Assembly (NCBI RefSeq): GCF_024722015.1
Contig: NZ_JANQBD010000010.1
Coordinates: 1-64,000 of the forward strand
Reading direction: 5' to 3'
Length of the DNA stretch: 64,000 bases
DNA from: Paenibacillus radicis (ex Xue et al. 2023)
Lineage (GTDB): Bacteria; Bacillota; Bacilli; Paenibacillales; NBRC-103111
Shown one piece after another: positions 8,715-17,102 of the stretch; the stretch's first letter is position 1; each line of letters begins with the position of its first letter. The notes beneath the pieces were generated by a model. That model saw only the letters and a list, made by a program, of their open reading frames with translations, was not told where the DNA came from and ran no database searches. A program made the translations under genes and the position numbers.

Positions 8715-9392
8715 ATGCAGGAGCAAAATTTGTGGAGTTCGTTGTGGGAGGTTTATCGGGATCAACCGGACATGATACTTACCGGTTTATGGCAGCATAT
8801 TTACATCTCCATGCTGTCGATGCTGATTGCCATTGCATTGGCGGTGCCGCTCGGAATTTATTTAACAAGAAATAAAAAGGTGGCGGATGCGGTGATCGGG
8901 TTCGCCGGAATGTTTCAAACCATTCCAAGCATTGCCTTATTCGGATTCTTAATGCCGCTTGTAGGCATTGGGGTGAAGCCTACGATTATTGCACTCGTTT
9001 TGTACGCACTAGCTCCCATTGTGAGAAATGTGTATACAGGCATCACGGAAGTGAGTCCTTCCACAGTGGATGCAGGGCGCGGCATGGGCATGACGAACTG
9101 GCAAATCCTGCGGATGATTGAGCTTCCGCTTGCACTGCCGGTTATCATGGCGGGAATTCGAACCGCTACTGTTTGGACAATCGGGATTACAACTATCGCC
9201 GCATTTATTGGGGCAGGGGGACTAGGCCAAATTATTTTCCGGGGTGTTACCTTAATGCGTCCGGAGCTGGTTCTTTCCGGGGCGATACCGGCAGCACTGC
9301 TCGCGATTGTGGTGGAAGTGCTGTTGAAGAAGCTGGAAACCCGTGCCACACGCAAAAGGAGTCCAATCGCTGCACAACCGGCATCCAAGTAA
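8715..9392 (+). CDS. OpuCB/ProW-type ABC permease
   Basis: A 225-residue inner-membrane permease with about six hydrophobic segments. The EAA-type loop is visible in PSTVDAGRGMGMTNWQILRM, which contacts the ATPase, and the segment around TTIAAFIGAGGLGQIIFRGV is typical of the betaine/quaternary amine family. I placed the start at the ATG at 8715, after an AAGGGGGA ribosome site; an in-frame GTG at 8688 would overlap the ATPase gene but adds an unconserved charged tail. It forms the membrane channel with the ATPase at 7565 and the lipoprotein at 9457. No permease-SBP fusion is present. Confidence 0.92.
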   Translation: MQEQNLWSSLWEVYRDQPDMILTGLWQHIYISMLSMLIAIALAVPLGIYLTRNKKVADAVIGFAGMFQTIPSIALFGFLMPLVGIGVKPTIIALVLYALAPIVRNVYTGITEVSPSTVDAGRGMGMTNWQILRMIELPLALPVIMAGIRTATVWTIGITTIAAFIGAGGLGQIIFRGVTLMRPELVLSGAIPAALLAIVVEVLLKKLETRATRKRSPIAAQPASK

Positions 9393-9456
9393 TGTCTGCA
9401 AAATGGCTTAGAGAATCATGCAAATGTATGTTAATAAAAACTTGGGAGGAAATTTT

Positions 9457-10371
9457 ATGAAAAAGTGGTTGATACTTCTTGTGAGTTTGGTGTTGTTATT
9501 GTCAGCATGCTCTCAGAACAAAACATCGGCGGGGGATGCACAAAGCTCGGCGAAGATCGTGGTTGCTAGTAAAAATTTCACGGAGCAATATGTGCTTGCA
9601 CAAATCATGGGACAGCTTCTGCAAAATAAAACAAAGCATCAAGTAACGATTAAAGAAGGCGGGTATGCGGCCTCCGCTGTGTTGAATCAAGGGATGAAGG
9701 ACGGGGACATTCAAGTATTTGTCGATTACACGGGAACAGGCTATATCAATGTGTTAAAAAATACATTGAAACCGGACGATACGCCGGATTCCGTATTCCA
9801 AAAAACGAAGGAAGGCTATGATAAGCAGTTCGGGTTCCAATGGCTGGAGCCGCTTGGCATGAACAATACATTCACCCTCATTATGAAAGAGGACAAAGCG
9901 AAAGCATTAAATATTAATTCGTTCTCTGATCTGGTGGCCCACTCCAAGGATTTGGTAATTGGCATGGATGCCGCATTCTATGCTCGTACGGATGGATATA
10001 AAGGTTTAACGGATAAATATGGCATGAAATTTAAAGATTTCAAGGAAATGGACATTTCACTCGCATTTTCGGCGTTGGCTGACAGTAAATTCGATGTGTT
10101 GGTTGCTTACGCTACGGATGGCCGCATTCCTGCCTTGAAGCTTAAATCGCTGAAGGATGATAAGGGCTACTTTCCACCTTATTTTGCCGCTCCGATCGTT
10201 CCGAAGACTCTGATTGAAAAGTATCCGGACGTGGCTCAAGTATTAAATCAATTGGCCGGCAAGCTCGATGACAAAACGATGTCAGAGCTAAACGCCAAGG
10301 TCGATATGGATAAGAAGCCTACGGCAGAAGTCGCAAAAGAGTTTTTAACCAAGTCAGGACTAATTAAGTAA
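9457..10371 (+). CDS. OpuCC/ProX-type substrate-binding lipoprotein
   Basis: A 304-residue lipoprotein. The signal MKKWLILLVSLVLLLSAC ends in a lipobox with C18 as the lipid-modified residue. The mature part has family motifs: VVASKNFTEQYVLAQIMG, VFVDYTGTGY and YFPPYFAAPIV. Ligands of this family are usually quaternary amines held in an aromatic cage; the tyrosines in DYTGTGY and FYARTDGY could contribute. The motif replaces the WEYANT of the sensor-linked SBP at 6310, so the two may differ in specificity. I chose the ATG at 9457, after GGGAGGA; the longer in-frame start would destroy the signal peptide. It is the receptor for the transporter encoded just upstream. Confidence 0.92.
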   Translation: MKKWLILLVSLVLLLSACSQNKTSAGDAQSSAKIVVASKNFTEQYVLAQIMGQLLQNKTKHQVTIKEGGYAASAVLNQGMKDGDIQVFVDYTGTGYINVLKNTLKPDDTPDSVFQKTKEGYDKQFGFQWLEPLGMNNTFTLIMKEDKAKALNINSFSDLVAHSKDLVIGMDAAFYARTDGYKGLTDKYGMKFKDFKEMDISLAFSALADSKFDVLVAYATDGRIPALKLKSLKDDKGYFPPYFAAPIVPKTLIEKYPDVAQVLNQLAGKLDDKTMSELNAKVDMDKKPTAEVAKEFLTKSGLIK

Positions 10372-10402
10372 AAATAACAGCCAAACCAAGGGAGCGATCG
10401 TT

Positions 10403-11536
10403 ATGAAAATCACATCAATTGAAATTAAGCAATATATGATTCCGCTAGATCCGGCCTTTCATGCATCCTGGGATCCTACCCCCCGGAAGAAATTCGGTAC
10501 CACACTTGTTTATGTTCATACGGACGAGGGCATTACAGGTATTGGCTCGGGTGATCTGATGACGGGTTTCGCCGGACACGAGCATTTGTTTATTGGTCAG
10601 GATCCATTTGCCATCGAGCGCCATGCTCAAATCATCGATAATATTGATTTTCATTATGGACGCTGTTGGCCTTTAGACTTGGCCTTATGGGATTTGATGG
10701 GGAAGGCGACGGGGCTGCCTGTCTATAAGCTGCTTGGAGGCCGCAGCGACCGAATGCTGGCGTATGCCTCTACCGGTGAATTGGTCTCTCCCGAAGTTCG
10801 CGCCGAGCGTGCTGAAGCATTCGTTGAGCAGGGCTTCAAGGCGATGAAAATCCGCTTCCACAATCAAGATCCCCGTAAGGATATCAAGGTCGTAGAAGCG
10901 GTACGCAAAGCGGTTGGCAATAAGCTGGACATTATGGTAGATGCGAACCAGGGCTGGAAGATGCCTTGGGATGTGGAACGAACATGGGATGTGAAAATGG
11001 CTTATCAGGTAGCGAAGGAGCTGGAGCAATTAAATGTAGTCTGGCTAGAAGAACCGCTGCCCTCTCATGATTTTGAAGGAATGGCAGCGCTTCGGCAGAA
11101 GGTGGGTATCCGTATTGCAGGAGGAGAGATGAACCGGGAATGGCATGATTTCAGAGAAATGTACCGCCACGGATCATTGGATGTGTACCAGCCGGATGTC
11201 GCATTGACAGGTGGGATCACGCAAATTCGTAAAATTGCCGACATGGTGCAAATGGGCGGCCACTGGTTTACGCCGCATAGCTGGAGCAACGGTATCGGAT
11301 TCTTGGCTAACCTGCAATTGAGCTGCGGGCTCAGCACATGCCCTTATTTTGAGTTCCCTTACGATCCGCCGACATGGACACCGGAACGCCGTGATTTCGT
11401 ACAGCAGGAGAAGTTCAATGTTGACAGCGATGGGTATTTGGTACTGTCGGATAAGCCGGGGCTCGGCTTCGAGCTTGATCCTGAAGTATTGGAAAAGTAT
11501 GAGATTAAAAATGCATACATTTGGGGTACGGATTAA
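10403..11536 (+). CDS. enolase-superfamily (mandelate racemase/dehydratase-like) enzyme
   Basis: A 377-residue protein with the superfamily capping domain (about 1-125) and barrel. Metal ligands are visible as D180 (VDANQGW), the E216-E217 pair (LEEPL) and E242 (GGEMNRE). A mandelate-racemase-type Asp-His dyad fits D265 (YQPDVALTGG) and H292 (TPHSW). The usual K-x-K at the end of strand two reads K149-I-R151, as in some acid-sugar dehydratases. Such enzymes abstract a proton next to a carboxylate, then racemise or dehydrate. The substrate cannot be read from sequence. An enolase-superfamily betaine epimerase (HpbD) beside a ProVWX-like importer is a known precedent for this neighbourhood, though its catalytic residues differ. 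The gene starts 32 bases after the SBP and is probably co-transcribed. Confidence 0.85.
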   Translation: MKITSIEIKQYMIPLDPAFHASWDPTPRKKFGTTLVYVHTDEGITGIGSGDLMTGFAGHEHLFIGQDPFAIERHAQIIDNIDFHYGRCWPLDLALWDLMGKATGLPVYKLLGGRSDRMLAYASTGELVSPEVRAERAEAFVEQGFKAMKIRFHNQDPRKDIKVVEAVRKAVGNKLDIMVDANQGWKMPWDVERTWDVKMAYQVAKELEQLNVVWLEEPLPSHDFEGMAALRQKVGIRIAGGEMNREWHDFREMYRHGSLDVYQPDVALTGGITQIRKIADMVQMGGHWFTPHSWSNGIGFLANLQLSCGLSTCPYFEFPYDPPTWTPERRDFVQQEKFNVDSDGYLVLSDKPGLGFELDPEVLEKYEIKNAYIWGTD

Positions 11537-11575
11537 TACGCAGCAGTAAAAGCAGCAGTAGAGGAGGAGCCTGCC

Positions 11576-12976
11576 ATCGATAAATCATCTGAATCTTTTC
11601 GTATAGAAAAGGATATGTTCGGAGAGCTTCTCATTCCAACGGATGCCTATTATGGCATCCAGACGCTGAGGACATGTGAGAATCTATCTTTTTCAGGCCG
11701 CTTCCTTAGTCAATATTCAGTTTATATCCAATCCTTGGCGCTCGTGAAAAAAGCGGCGGTGCAAGCGAACCATGAAACGGGTGAGCTGGATGCGAGGCGA
11801 GCGGGGTTAATAGAAGCGGCCTGCGATCAATTGATTGCCGGTAATCATACAAAGCATTTTCCCGTGGACGTACTGCATGGGGGCGGTGGGATTGGCGTCA
11901 ATATGAATCTGAACGAAGTGATCGCGAATCTCAGCAATATAAGCGCGGGGGGGAAGCCCGGAGATTACGAGCCGGTTGATCCGATCGAGCATGTCAACCT
12001 ATCGCAGTCTACATCTGATGTATGCCATACGGCGATTAGAATGGCGCTTGTTTCGATATGGGAGGGCTTGAAGCAGGAGCTTGACAAGCTGTATGCACAG
12101 ATGAAAGCAAAGGAAGCTGAGCTCGGAGCCACAATCACCATAGCCCGTACCTGCATGCAGGATGGAATGGCAATCTCATACGGAGATACGTTCGGCGGTT
12201 ACGCAGCCTTGGTGGAGCGAAGAAGTACCGCTCTGGCAGGTGCCTTTCACAGATTGCGGCAGATCAATCTGGGCGCAACCGTAGTCGGTTCAGGCCACGG
12301 TGCTTCTGCAGCTTATCGTGAAGTGATTATAAAGAAGCTGAACCTTGTAACAGGTGAAAACTTCGAATTACGCAGCAATCTGTACGATGCAGCGCAAAAC
12401 CCCGATGATTTGGCGGAAGTCTCGGCGCAGCTCGCTCTGCTGGCAGCATCGCTGCTGAAGGTGGCCAAGGACTTCCGGCTGCTGTCCTCCGGACCGGAGG
12501 CCGGACTGGCGGAGCTCATCCTGCCAGCCGTGCAAGCGGGCTCGTCCTTCTTCCCGGGTAAGGTCAATCCCGTGGTAGCGGAAACGCTCATTCAATGCTG
12601 CTTTCAAGTGCTCGGCTGCGACCGGACCGTACAGGCGGTCGTGGAGCACGGGGAGCTGAACTTGAATGTATGGGAGGCGGTCGCAGGGATCAACATCCTG
12701 GAAGCGGTGGAGATGTTGACCAAAGCGATTTGCCAGTTCACGGAGCTATGTCTTCGTGGTGCGATGGTGAATACGGAGCGCTGCAAAACCTATTCAGAGA
12801 GCATGGTTCCACGTATGGTCAGCTTAAAGGAGAAATACGGGTATGCAGCCGTTTCACATGGGGTGAAAGAAGCAGCCCGGCAAGGTATAGATTTACAAAC
12901 ATGGCTTCAACAAGGAGGAGATTTATTTGGAACAAGCTCGTCTGAAATGGGCAAAGGAATGGCTGGAGACAACTAA
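11576..12976 (+). CDS. aspartase/fumarase-superfamily lyase
   Basis: This lyase family eliminates fumarate-like products from amino- or hydroxy-acids by anti-elimination. The signature loop reads GSSFFPGKVNPVVAE, close to the canonical GSSxMPxKxNxxxxE; the serine pair there holds the catalytic base. Other family stretches are PTDAYYGIQTLR near the N-terminus and the NLSQSTSDVCHTA segment. The first ATG is at 11615, but the family's conserved FRIEKDMFG lies in frame upstream of it. The strong GAGGAGGA site at 11561-11568 is spaced for an ATC at 11576, and no ATG, GTG or TTG lies between the previous stop and 11615. I therefore report 11576 as the likely start, with ATG 11615 as the alternative. 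The 3' end overlaps the next gene by 50 bases. Substrate unknown. Confidence 0.8.
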   Translation: MDKSSESFRIEKDMFGELLIPTDAYYGIQTLRTCENLSFSGRFLSQYSVYIQSLALVKKAAVQANHETGELDARRAGLIEAACDQLIAGNHTKHFPVDVLHGGGGIGVNMNLNEVIANLSNISAGGKPGDYEPVDPIEHVNLSQSTSDVCHTAIRMALVSIWEGLKQELDKLYAQMKAKEAELGATITIARTCMQDGMAISYGDTFGGYAALVERRSTALAGAFHRLRQINLGATVVGSGHGASAAYREVIIKKLNLVTGENFELRSNLYDAAQNPDDLAEVSAQLALLAASLLKVAKDFRLLSSGPEAGLAELILPAVQAGSSFFPGKVNPVVAETLIQCCFQVLGCDRTVQAVVEHGELNLNVWEAVAGINILEAVEMLTKAICQFTELCLRGAMVNTERCKTYSESMVPRMVSLKEKYGYAAVSHGVKEAARQGIDLQTWLQQGGDLFGTSSSEMGKGMAGDN

Positions 12977-14417
12977 GCGGCTCTATGTCAATGGAGAGTG
13001 GAGGAGCAATGCTGCCGGCAAGCTGGTGGAAACGATCAATCCTGCGGATGGCAGCATTCTAGGCACCTTCCACGGAGCAGGCAAGGAGGATGTGGATGCT
13101 GCGGTAGCGGCAGCGAAGGCCGCTTTTCGGTCAGGCCCTTGGAAAGAAATGAGCCGCAAGGAGCGGGCCAAAGTATTGCATACCATCGCAGATGTTATCC
13201 GCAAGCATCATGCGGAGCTGGCTACGCTGGAATCCTTGGATAACGGCAAGCTGTATAAAGAAGCTTACGCGGACGATATTCCTGAATCCGCTGACATATT
13301 TGATTATTATGCGGGCTGGACGGACAAATTCTACGGAGAAAACTGCCCTGTAGATGGCTCCTTCCTGAGCTACACGGTTAGAGAGCCGGTCGGGGTATGC
13401 GGACAAATCGTACCGTGGAACTTCCCGATCCTCATGGCTTGCTGGAAGCTGGCTCCTGCCCTCGCAATGGGGAACACGGTAGTGCTTAAACCATCAAGCG
13501 CCACATCTCTTTCGGCGATTCGCTTGTTCGAGATATTGCATGAGGAAGAAGTGCTTCCGCCTGGTGTGATCAACCTTATTCTAGGCAGCGGCAGTATCGG
13601 TTCTTATATTACGAAGCATTCGGATGTGAACAAAATATCGTTTACCGGAAGCACTTCTGTTGGCAAACAGCTGGTGCATGATTCGGCGGATTCCAATTTA
13701 AAGACAGTGACACTGGAGTTGGGCGGAAAGTCGCCTAATATTGTGTTTGACGATGTACCGGATTTGGATTTCGCCATCGAACGGTCTTTCTATGGCTTGT
13801 TTACTCATAAAGGGGAAAAATGCTCGGCTCCAACCCGATTATTCGTTCAGGAGAACATATACGACCATTTTGTTGAACAATTGGCTAAGCTTGCGGATAG
13901 CTATGTGTGCGGAGATCCGTTTGATCCGTTGAGCGATCAAGGTCCGCAGTGCACGAAGGCGCATATGGAGAGCATTCTTAACTACATCGAGATCGGCCAA
14001 CAGGAAGGCGCACGTTTGGTAGCTGGAGGCAAACGCGATACCGAAGGAACGAACCGTGATGGTTACTATGTAAGGCCAACGATTTTTGCTGACGTTTCCA
14101 ATAGTATGCGTATCGCTCAAGAAGAAATTTTTGGACCGGTTCTGGTAGTCATTCCTTTTAAGGACGAGGACGAAGCGGTGGCGATGGCTAACGATTCCAT
14201 CTATGGCCTTGGAGCGGGCTTGTGGACGAATGATGTTTCGAGGGCCCATAGGGTCGCGAGTCGTTTGGAAGCGGGTATGGTGTTCGTCAACAAATACGGC
14301 TGTTACGATTTCGCCAGCCCATTTGGGGGTACGAAGCAGAGCGGTTGGGGCAAAGAATATGCCATTCATTCATTGGAATCATACACGAAAGTCAAATCCA
14401 TTTGGATCAAAATTTAA
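12927..14417 (+). CDS. NAD(P)-dependent aldehyde dehydrogenase
   Basis: A 496-residue ALDH, full length for the superfamily. It oxidises an aldehyde to a carboxylic acid through a cysteine thioester. The general base E264 (LELGGKSPNIVF) and catalytic nucleophile C299 (KGEKCSAPTRLFV) are present, as are the PWNFP and FTGSTSVGK cofactor motifs and a GGTKQSGWGKE C-terminus. It resembles betaine/phenylacetaldehyde-type ALDHs, but specificity cannot be fixed. It starts with TTG at 12927, six to seven bases after AGGAGG, inside the end of the lyase gene, so the two are translationally linked. Paired with the alcohol dehydrogenase 22 bases downstream it makes an alcohol-to-acid module like GbsB/GbsA for choline. 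Confidence 0.92.
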   Translation: MEQARLKWAKEWLETTKRLYVNGEWRSNAAGKLVETINPADGSILGTFHGAGKEDVDAAVAAAKAAFRSGPWKEMSRKERAKVLHTIADVIRKHHAELATLESLDNGKLYKEAYADDIPESADIFDYYAGWTDKFYGENCPVDGSFLSYTVREPVGVCGQIVPWNFPILMACWKLAPALAMGNTVVLKPSSATSLSAIRLFEILHEEEVLPPGVINLILGSGSIGSYITKHSDVNKISFTGSTSVGKQLVHDSADSNLKTVTLELGGKSPNIVFDDVPDLDFAIERSFYGLFTHKGEKCSAPTRLFVQENIYDHFVEQLAKLADSYVCGDPFDPLSDQGPQCTKAHMESILNYIEIGQQEGARLVAGGKRDTEGTNRDGYYVRPTIFADVSNSMRIAQEEIFGPVLVVIPFKDEDEAVAMANDSIYGLGAGLWTNDVSRAHRVASRLEAGMVFVNKYGCYDFASPFGGTKQSGWGKEYAIHSLESYTKVKSIWIKI

Positions 14418-14438
14418 GCCGGACAGGGGAATAACTAG

Positions 14439-15548
14439 ATGAGAATGAAAGCTGCAGTAATGAGAGAGGTTGGCAAGCCGTTAACGATCGAACAAGTGGA
14501 GCTTGCGTCGCCGGGGCCTAATGAGGTTTTGGTCAAAATTGAAGCATCCGGCGTTTGCCATAGTGATATGAACAGCTTGATGGATACATCAACGCCTACC
14601 CCATCCATTCTCGGACATGAGGGCGCAGGGATTGTCGTAGGAATAGGCTCGAATGTTCGCCATGTGAAGGCAGGCGATAAAGTTGCTCTGAGCTGGGTAC
14701 CGTTTTGCGGGGTATGCCCATTTTGCGAACAAGGTCAGGTGCATTTATGTGAAATCGCGTTCGGCCCGATGTTTGACGGAACGCTGCTCGACGGCACTTC
14801 CAGGTTGAGCCAGGCAGGGCAAAAATTATACCATTATTCCTTGCTCTCAACTTTCGCGGAATTTGCCGTAGTGGCTGAACGATCCTGCGTCAAATTGCCG
14901 GATGAAATGCCACTTATTCAAGCATCCTTGCTTGGCTGCGGCGTAGCAACGGGATATGGAGCCGCCGTCAATGCGGCTAAGGTTACGCCGGGCTCCTCCG
15001 TTGCCATCTTCGGCATTGGAGGTGTAGGCATCAACGCTATTCAAGGCGCCCGAATTGCCGGGGCTTCCCAAATTATCGCTTGCGATGTAAAGCCGAAAAA
15101 CCTGGAGCTGGCAAGAGCCTACGGAGCCACGCATACGATTAACGTAGCGGAGCAAAATGCGGTTCAGGCTTTAAAGGATTTGACTGGCGGTTATGGTGTG
15201 CAATTTGCAATTGACGCTTCCGGAAATACGAACGCGGGAAGCAGTGCATGGCAGGGTACTCGCAAGGGTGGAACGACGGTTGTTGTCGGGGCTTATGATC
15301 CGAAAAAGGAACTGAGTCTTCCGGCTGGCGGATTTCATCGTGTAGGTAAAACCTTGAAGGGGAGCTTCTACGGAGACGTTCATCCGCTTCGCGATATAGC
15401 TACATTGGCTCAGCTTTATTTGGATGGCAAGCTTATGCTCGATGAGCTGATTCTTGAGAAGATTCAGCTGGAGGATATTAATAAGGCCTTCGACTCCTTC
15501 CACGATTGCAATTGTGTGAATGTAGGGCGCAGCGTAATTGTATTTTAA
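14439..15548 (+). CDS. zinc-dependent alcohol dehydrogenase (class III-like MDR)
   Basis: A 369-residue medium-chain dehydrogenase that interconverts an alcohol and an aldehyde with NAD(P). Catalytic zinc ligands are C40 (GVCHSD) and H60-E61 (LGHEGAG). The structural zinc set C90, C93, C96, C104 (CGVCPFCEQGQVHLC) is complete. The Rossmann motif is GIGGVGINAIQGA, followed by an acidic residue in CDVKPKN that suggests NAD preference. Length and the long structural loop match class III and NDMA-dependent types. It directly follows the ALDH and probably feeds it an aldehyde. Confidence 0.9.
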   Translation: MRMKAAVMREVGKPLTIEQVELASPGPNEVLVKIEASGVCHSDMNSLMDTSTPTPSILGHEGAGIVVGIGSNVRHVKAGDKVALSWVPFCGVCPFCEQGQVHLCEIAFGPMFDGTLLDGTSRLSQAGQKLYHYSLLSTFAEFAVVAERSCVKLPDEMPLIQASLLGCGVATGYGAAVNAAKVTPGSSVAIFGIGGVGINAIQGARIAGASQIIACDVKPKNLELARAYGATHTINVAEQNAVQALKDLTGGYGVQFAIDASGNTNAGSSAWQGTRKGGTTVVVGAYDPKKELSLPAGGFHRVGKTLKGSFYGDVHPLRDIATLAQLYLDGKLMLDELILEKIQLEDINKAFDSFHDCNCVNVGRSVIVF

Positions 15549-15620
15549 TGGGATATCAAGGAGGAATTTCTGCATTCACCGGGATTCCTCTGTTCCATTT
15601 TCGTTGAGGGGTGAAGTGCC

Positions 15621-16181
15621 ATGTGGCCAACGTTAGTCACCATATTTTTTATACAAATTGTGTATGTAACGGTTCTGACGATCCGACAAATTTTTACGCT
15701 CAAAGGATACCGTTATACGGCGGCGATGCTTAGCTCGATTGATATTATGATCTACGTCATCGGGTTTAAAATCGTTCTGGACCATTTGGATCAACCGGTC
15801 AGCCTGGTCGTTTACTGCCTCAGCTATGGGGTTGGTATATTAACCGGAATTAAAATTGAGGAGCGGCTGGCTTTAGGGTTTACGAATGTCCAGGTGTTTA
15901 CTAAGCAGGAGCGCCATTTTATAGTTCAAGAGCTTTCCAAGAAAGGGTATGGGCTAACGATATGGGAGGCTGAGGGGGTTGATGGGAAAAGCCTTGTTCT
16001 CTCCATTATTATATTGCGTAAAAAGCAATCCAGGCTCTATCAGGACATAATGGCCCTAGATCCTGCTGCCTTTGTCGTATCGTACGATGCCAAATATTAT
16101 CGGGGCGGATATCTTATGAGGCCCGGGTCCGGTGCGAGGCTGGATCGGTTAACAGGAGCCCGGAAGGAGGCAGGGAAGTGA
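15621..16181 (+). CDS. UPF0316 (YebE-like) membrane protein
   Basis: A 186-residue protein with three N-terminal membrane segments (about 3-20, 35-53 and 60-77), then a cytoplasmic DUF2179-type domain (FTKQERHFIVQELSKKGYGL, then LSIIILRKKQSRLYQDI). The molecular function of the family is not established. It sits inside the catabolic gene run, with its stop overlapping the next start (GTGA), so it is likely co-expressed and may have a regulatory or membrane role. A short hairpin (GAGGAAT/ATTCCTC, about 15562-15590) precedes it but has no T run. Confidence 0.85.
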   Translation: MWPTLVTIFFIQIVYVTVLTIRQIFTLKGYRYTAAMLSSIDIMIYVIGFKIVLDHLDQPVSLVVYCLSYGVGILTGIKIEERLALGFTNVQVFTKQERHFIVQELSKKGYGLTIWEAEGVDGKSLVLSIIILRKKQSRLYQDIMALDPAAFVVSYDAKYYRGGYLMRPGSGARLDRLTGARKEAGK

Positions 16182-16891
16182 GCGAAACGGTGCTTATCAC
16201 GGGCGCGGGCAGGGGATTGGGCTATGAGCTGGCCAGGATTTTCTACGCGCACCAATACCGAGTATTCCCGTTGGTAAGAACGCAAACGGCTGCTGAAGAG
16301 CTGCTTATGGAAATGCCGTATTGCCATCCGATTATTGCCGATGTGGGTGAGGATGATTGTATCGATAGCATCAGAACTGTTGTGGGAGACCTGACGGATA
16401 CAGTCGATATTTTGATCAATAACGCTGGCATTCCGGGAATTGCCTATCAATTTTCAGAGGTTACAACCCAAGAGGTGGGCGAGCTGTTTAATGTTCACTG
16501 CCTTGGAGTCATCCGAACCGTTAAAGCGGTATCTAACTATCTTGAGCAGTCTGCGAACCCCAGAATCATTAATATTTCTTCAAGACTGGGCTCTCTTGCC
16601 ATGACCGCATCTGGGGAGTTCAACGAAGGCGGATTTTCTTACTCTTATCGAATTGCTAAGGCTGCACAAAATATGCTTTCTCTTTGTTTGGATCAAGAGC
16701 TTAGAAAAAAAGGTATTCATGTGAGCTCGATTCATCCGGGTAAAATGTATACAAGCTGCGCCTCCCACGATGCTAACTTGGAACCGCATGAAGCTGCTGG
16801 GTCTATTTTTGCATGGTGCCAATCGGCTTGTTCTTCTAACACGGGACAGTTTCTTGAGCCTGGGACCGGAAATATGCCATTCCCATGGTAG
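16178..16891 (+). CDS. short-chain dehydrogenase/reductase
   Basis: A 237-residue SDR. The nucleotide motif is TGAGRGLGYELA, NNAG is present (INNAGIPG), the catalytic serine is in NISSRLGSL, and Y-x3-K appears as YRIAK. All catalytic residues are intact, so an NAD(P)-dependent oxidation or reduction of a hydroxyl/keto group is expected. The GTG start overlaps the stop of the UPF0316 gene by four bases, and GGAGG lies a few bases upstream, so it is the last gene of the sigma-54 operon. Sequence resemblance to C-factor-like or carbonyl-reductase SDRs is general only. Confidence 0.88.
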   Translation: MSETVLITGAGRGLGYELARIFYAHQYRVFPLVRTQTAAEELLMEMPYCHPIIADVGEDDCIDSIRTVVGDLTDTVDILINNAGIPGIAYQFSEVTTQEVGELFNVHCLGVIRTVKAVSNYLEQSANPRIINISSRLGSLAMTASGEFNEGGFSYSYRIAKAAQNMLSLCLDQELRKKGIHVSSIHPGKMYTSCASHDANLEPHEAAGSIFAWCQSACSSNTGQFLEPGTGNMPFPW

Positions 16892-16982
16892 TAAGGCCGC
16901 AGTGAACGGTTGAATTAAATTGACGACTTCGACTTGAAGTGAAAAAGCAAGCATCGGATACATGAATTGTAAAAAATATGAC

Positions 16983-17029
16983 AAGGTGGCGTGGGTCAAA
17001 CGTCAAAGCGTTTATCCCATCGCCACCTT
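16983..17029. terminator. bidirectional hairpin between convergent genes
   Basis: AAGGTGGCG (16983-16991) pairs with CGCCACCTT (17021-17029), extended inward by GGG/CCC. It lies between the SDR (plus) and the glycosyltransferase (minus). A T-rich run follows on the minus strand. Confidence 0.65.
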
Positions 17030-17102
17030 CCCGTCTAGATAAACACTGCAACATGGCTGCCATTTGATTGGAGTGCGATTAGGGATATTTCTTGGGTCTC
17101 CA

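Noticed and set aside
8915-9388. 157-codon minus-strand frame
   Set aside because: Antisense to the OpuCB-like permease; a hydrophobic-codon shadow.
7565-10371. osmoprotectant OpuC importer as the complete explanation of this locus
   Set aside because: The sigma-54 promoter, sensor kinase and adjoining catabolic enzymes fit nutrient use better; osmotic uptake remains only an alternative.
13839-14369. 176-codon minus-strand frame
   Set aside because: Antisense to the aldehyde dehydrogenase, which keeps its catalytic residues.
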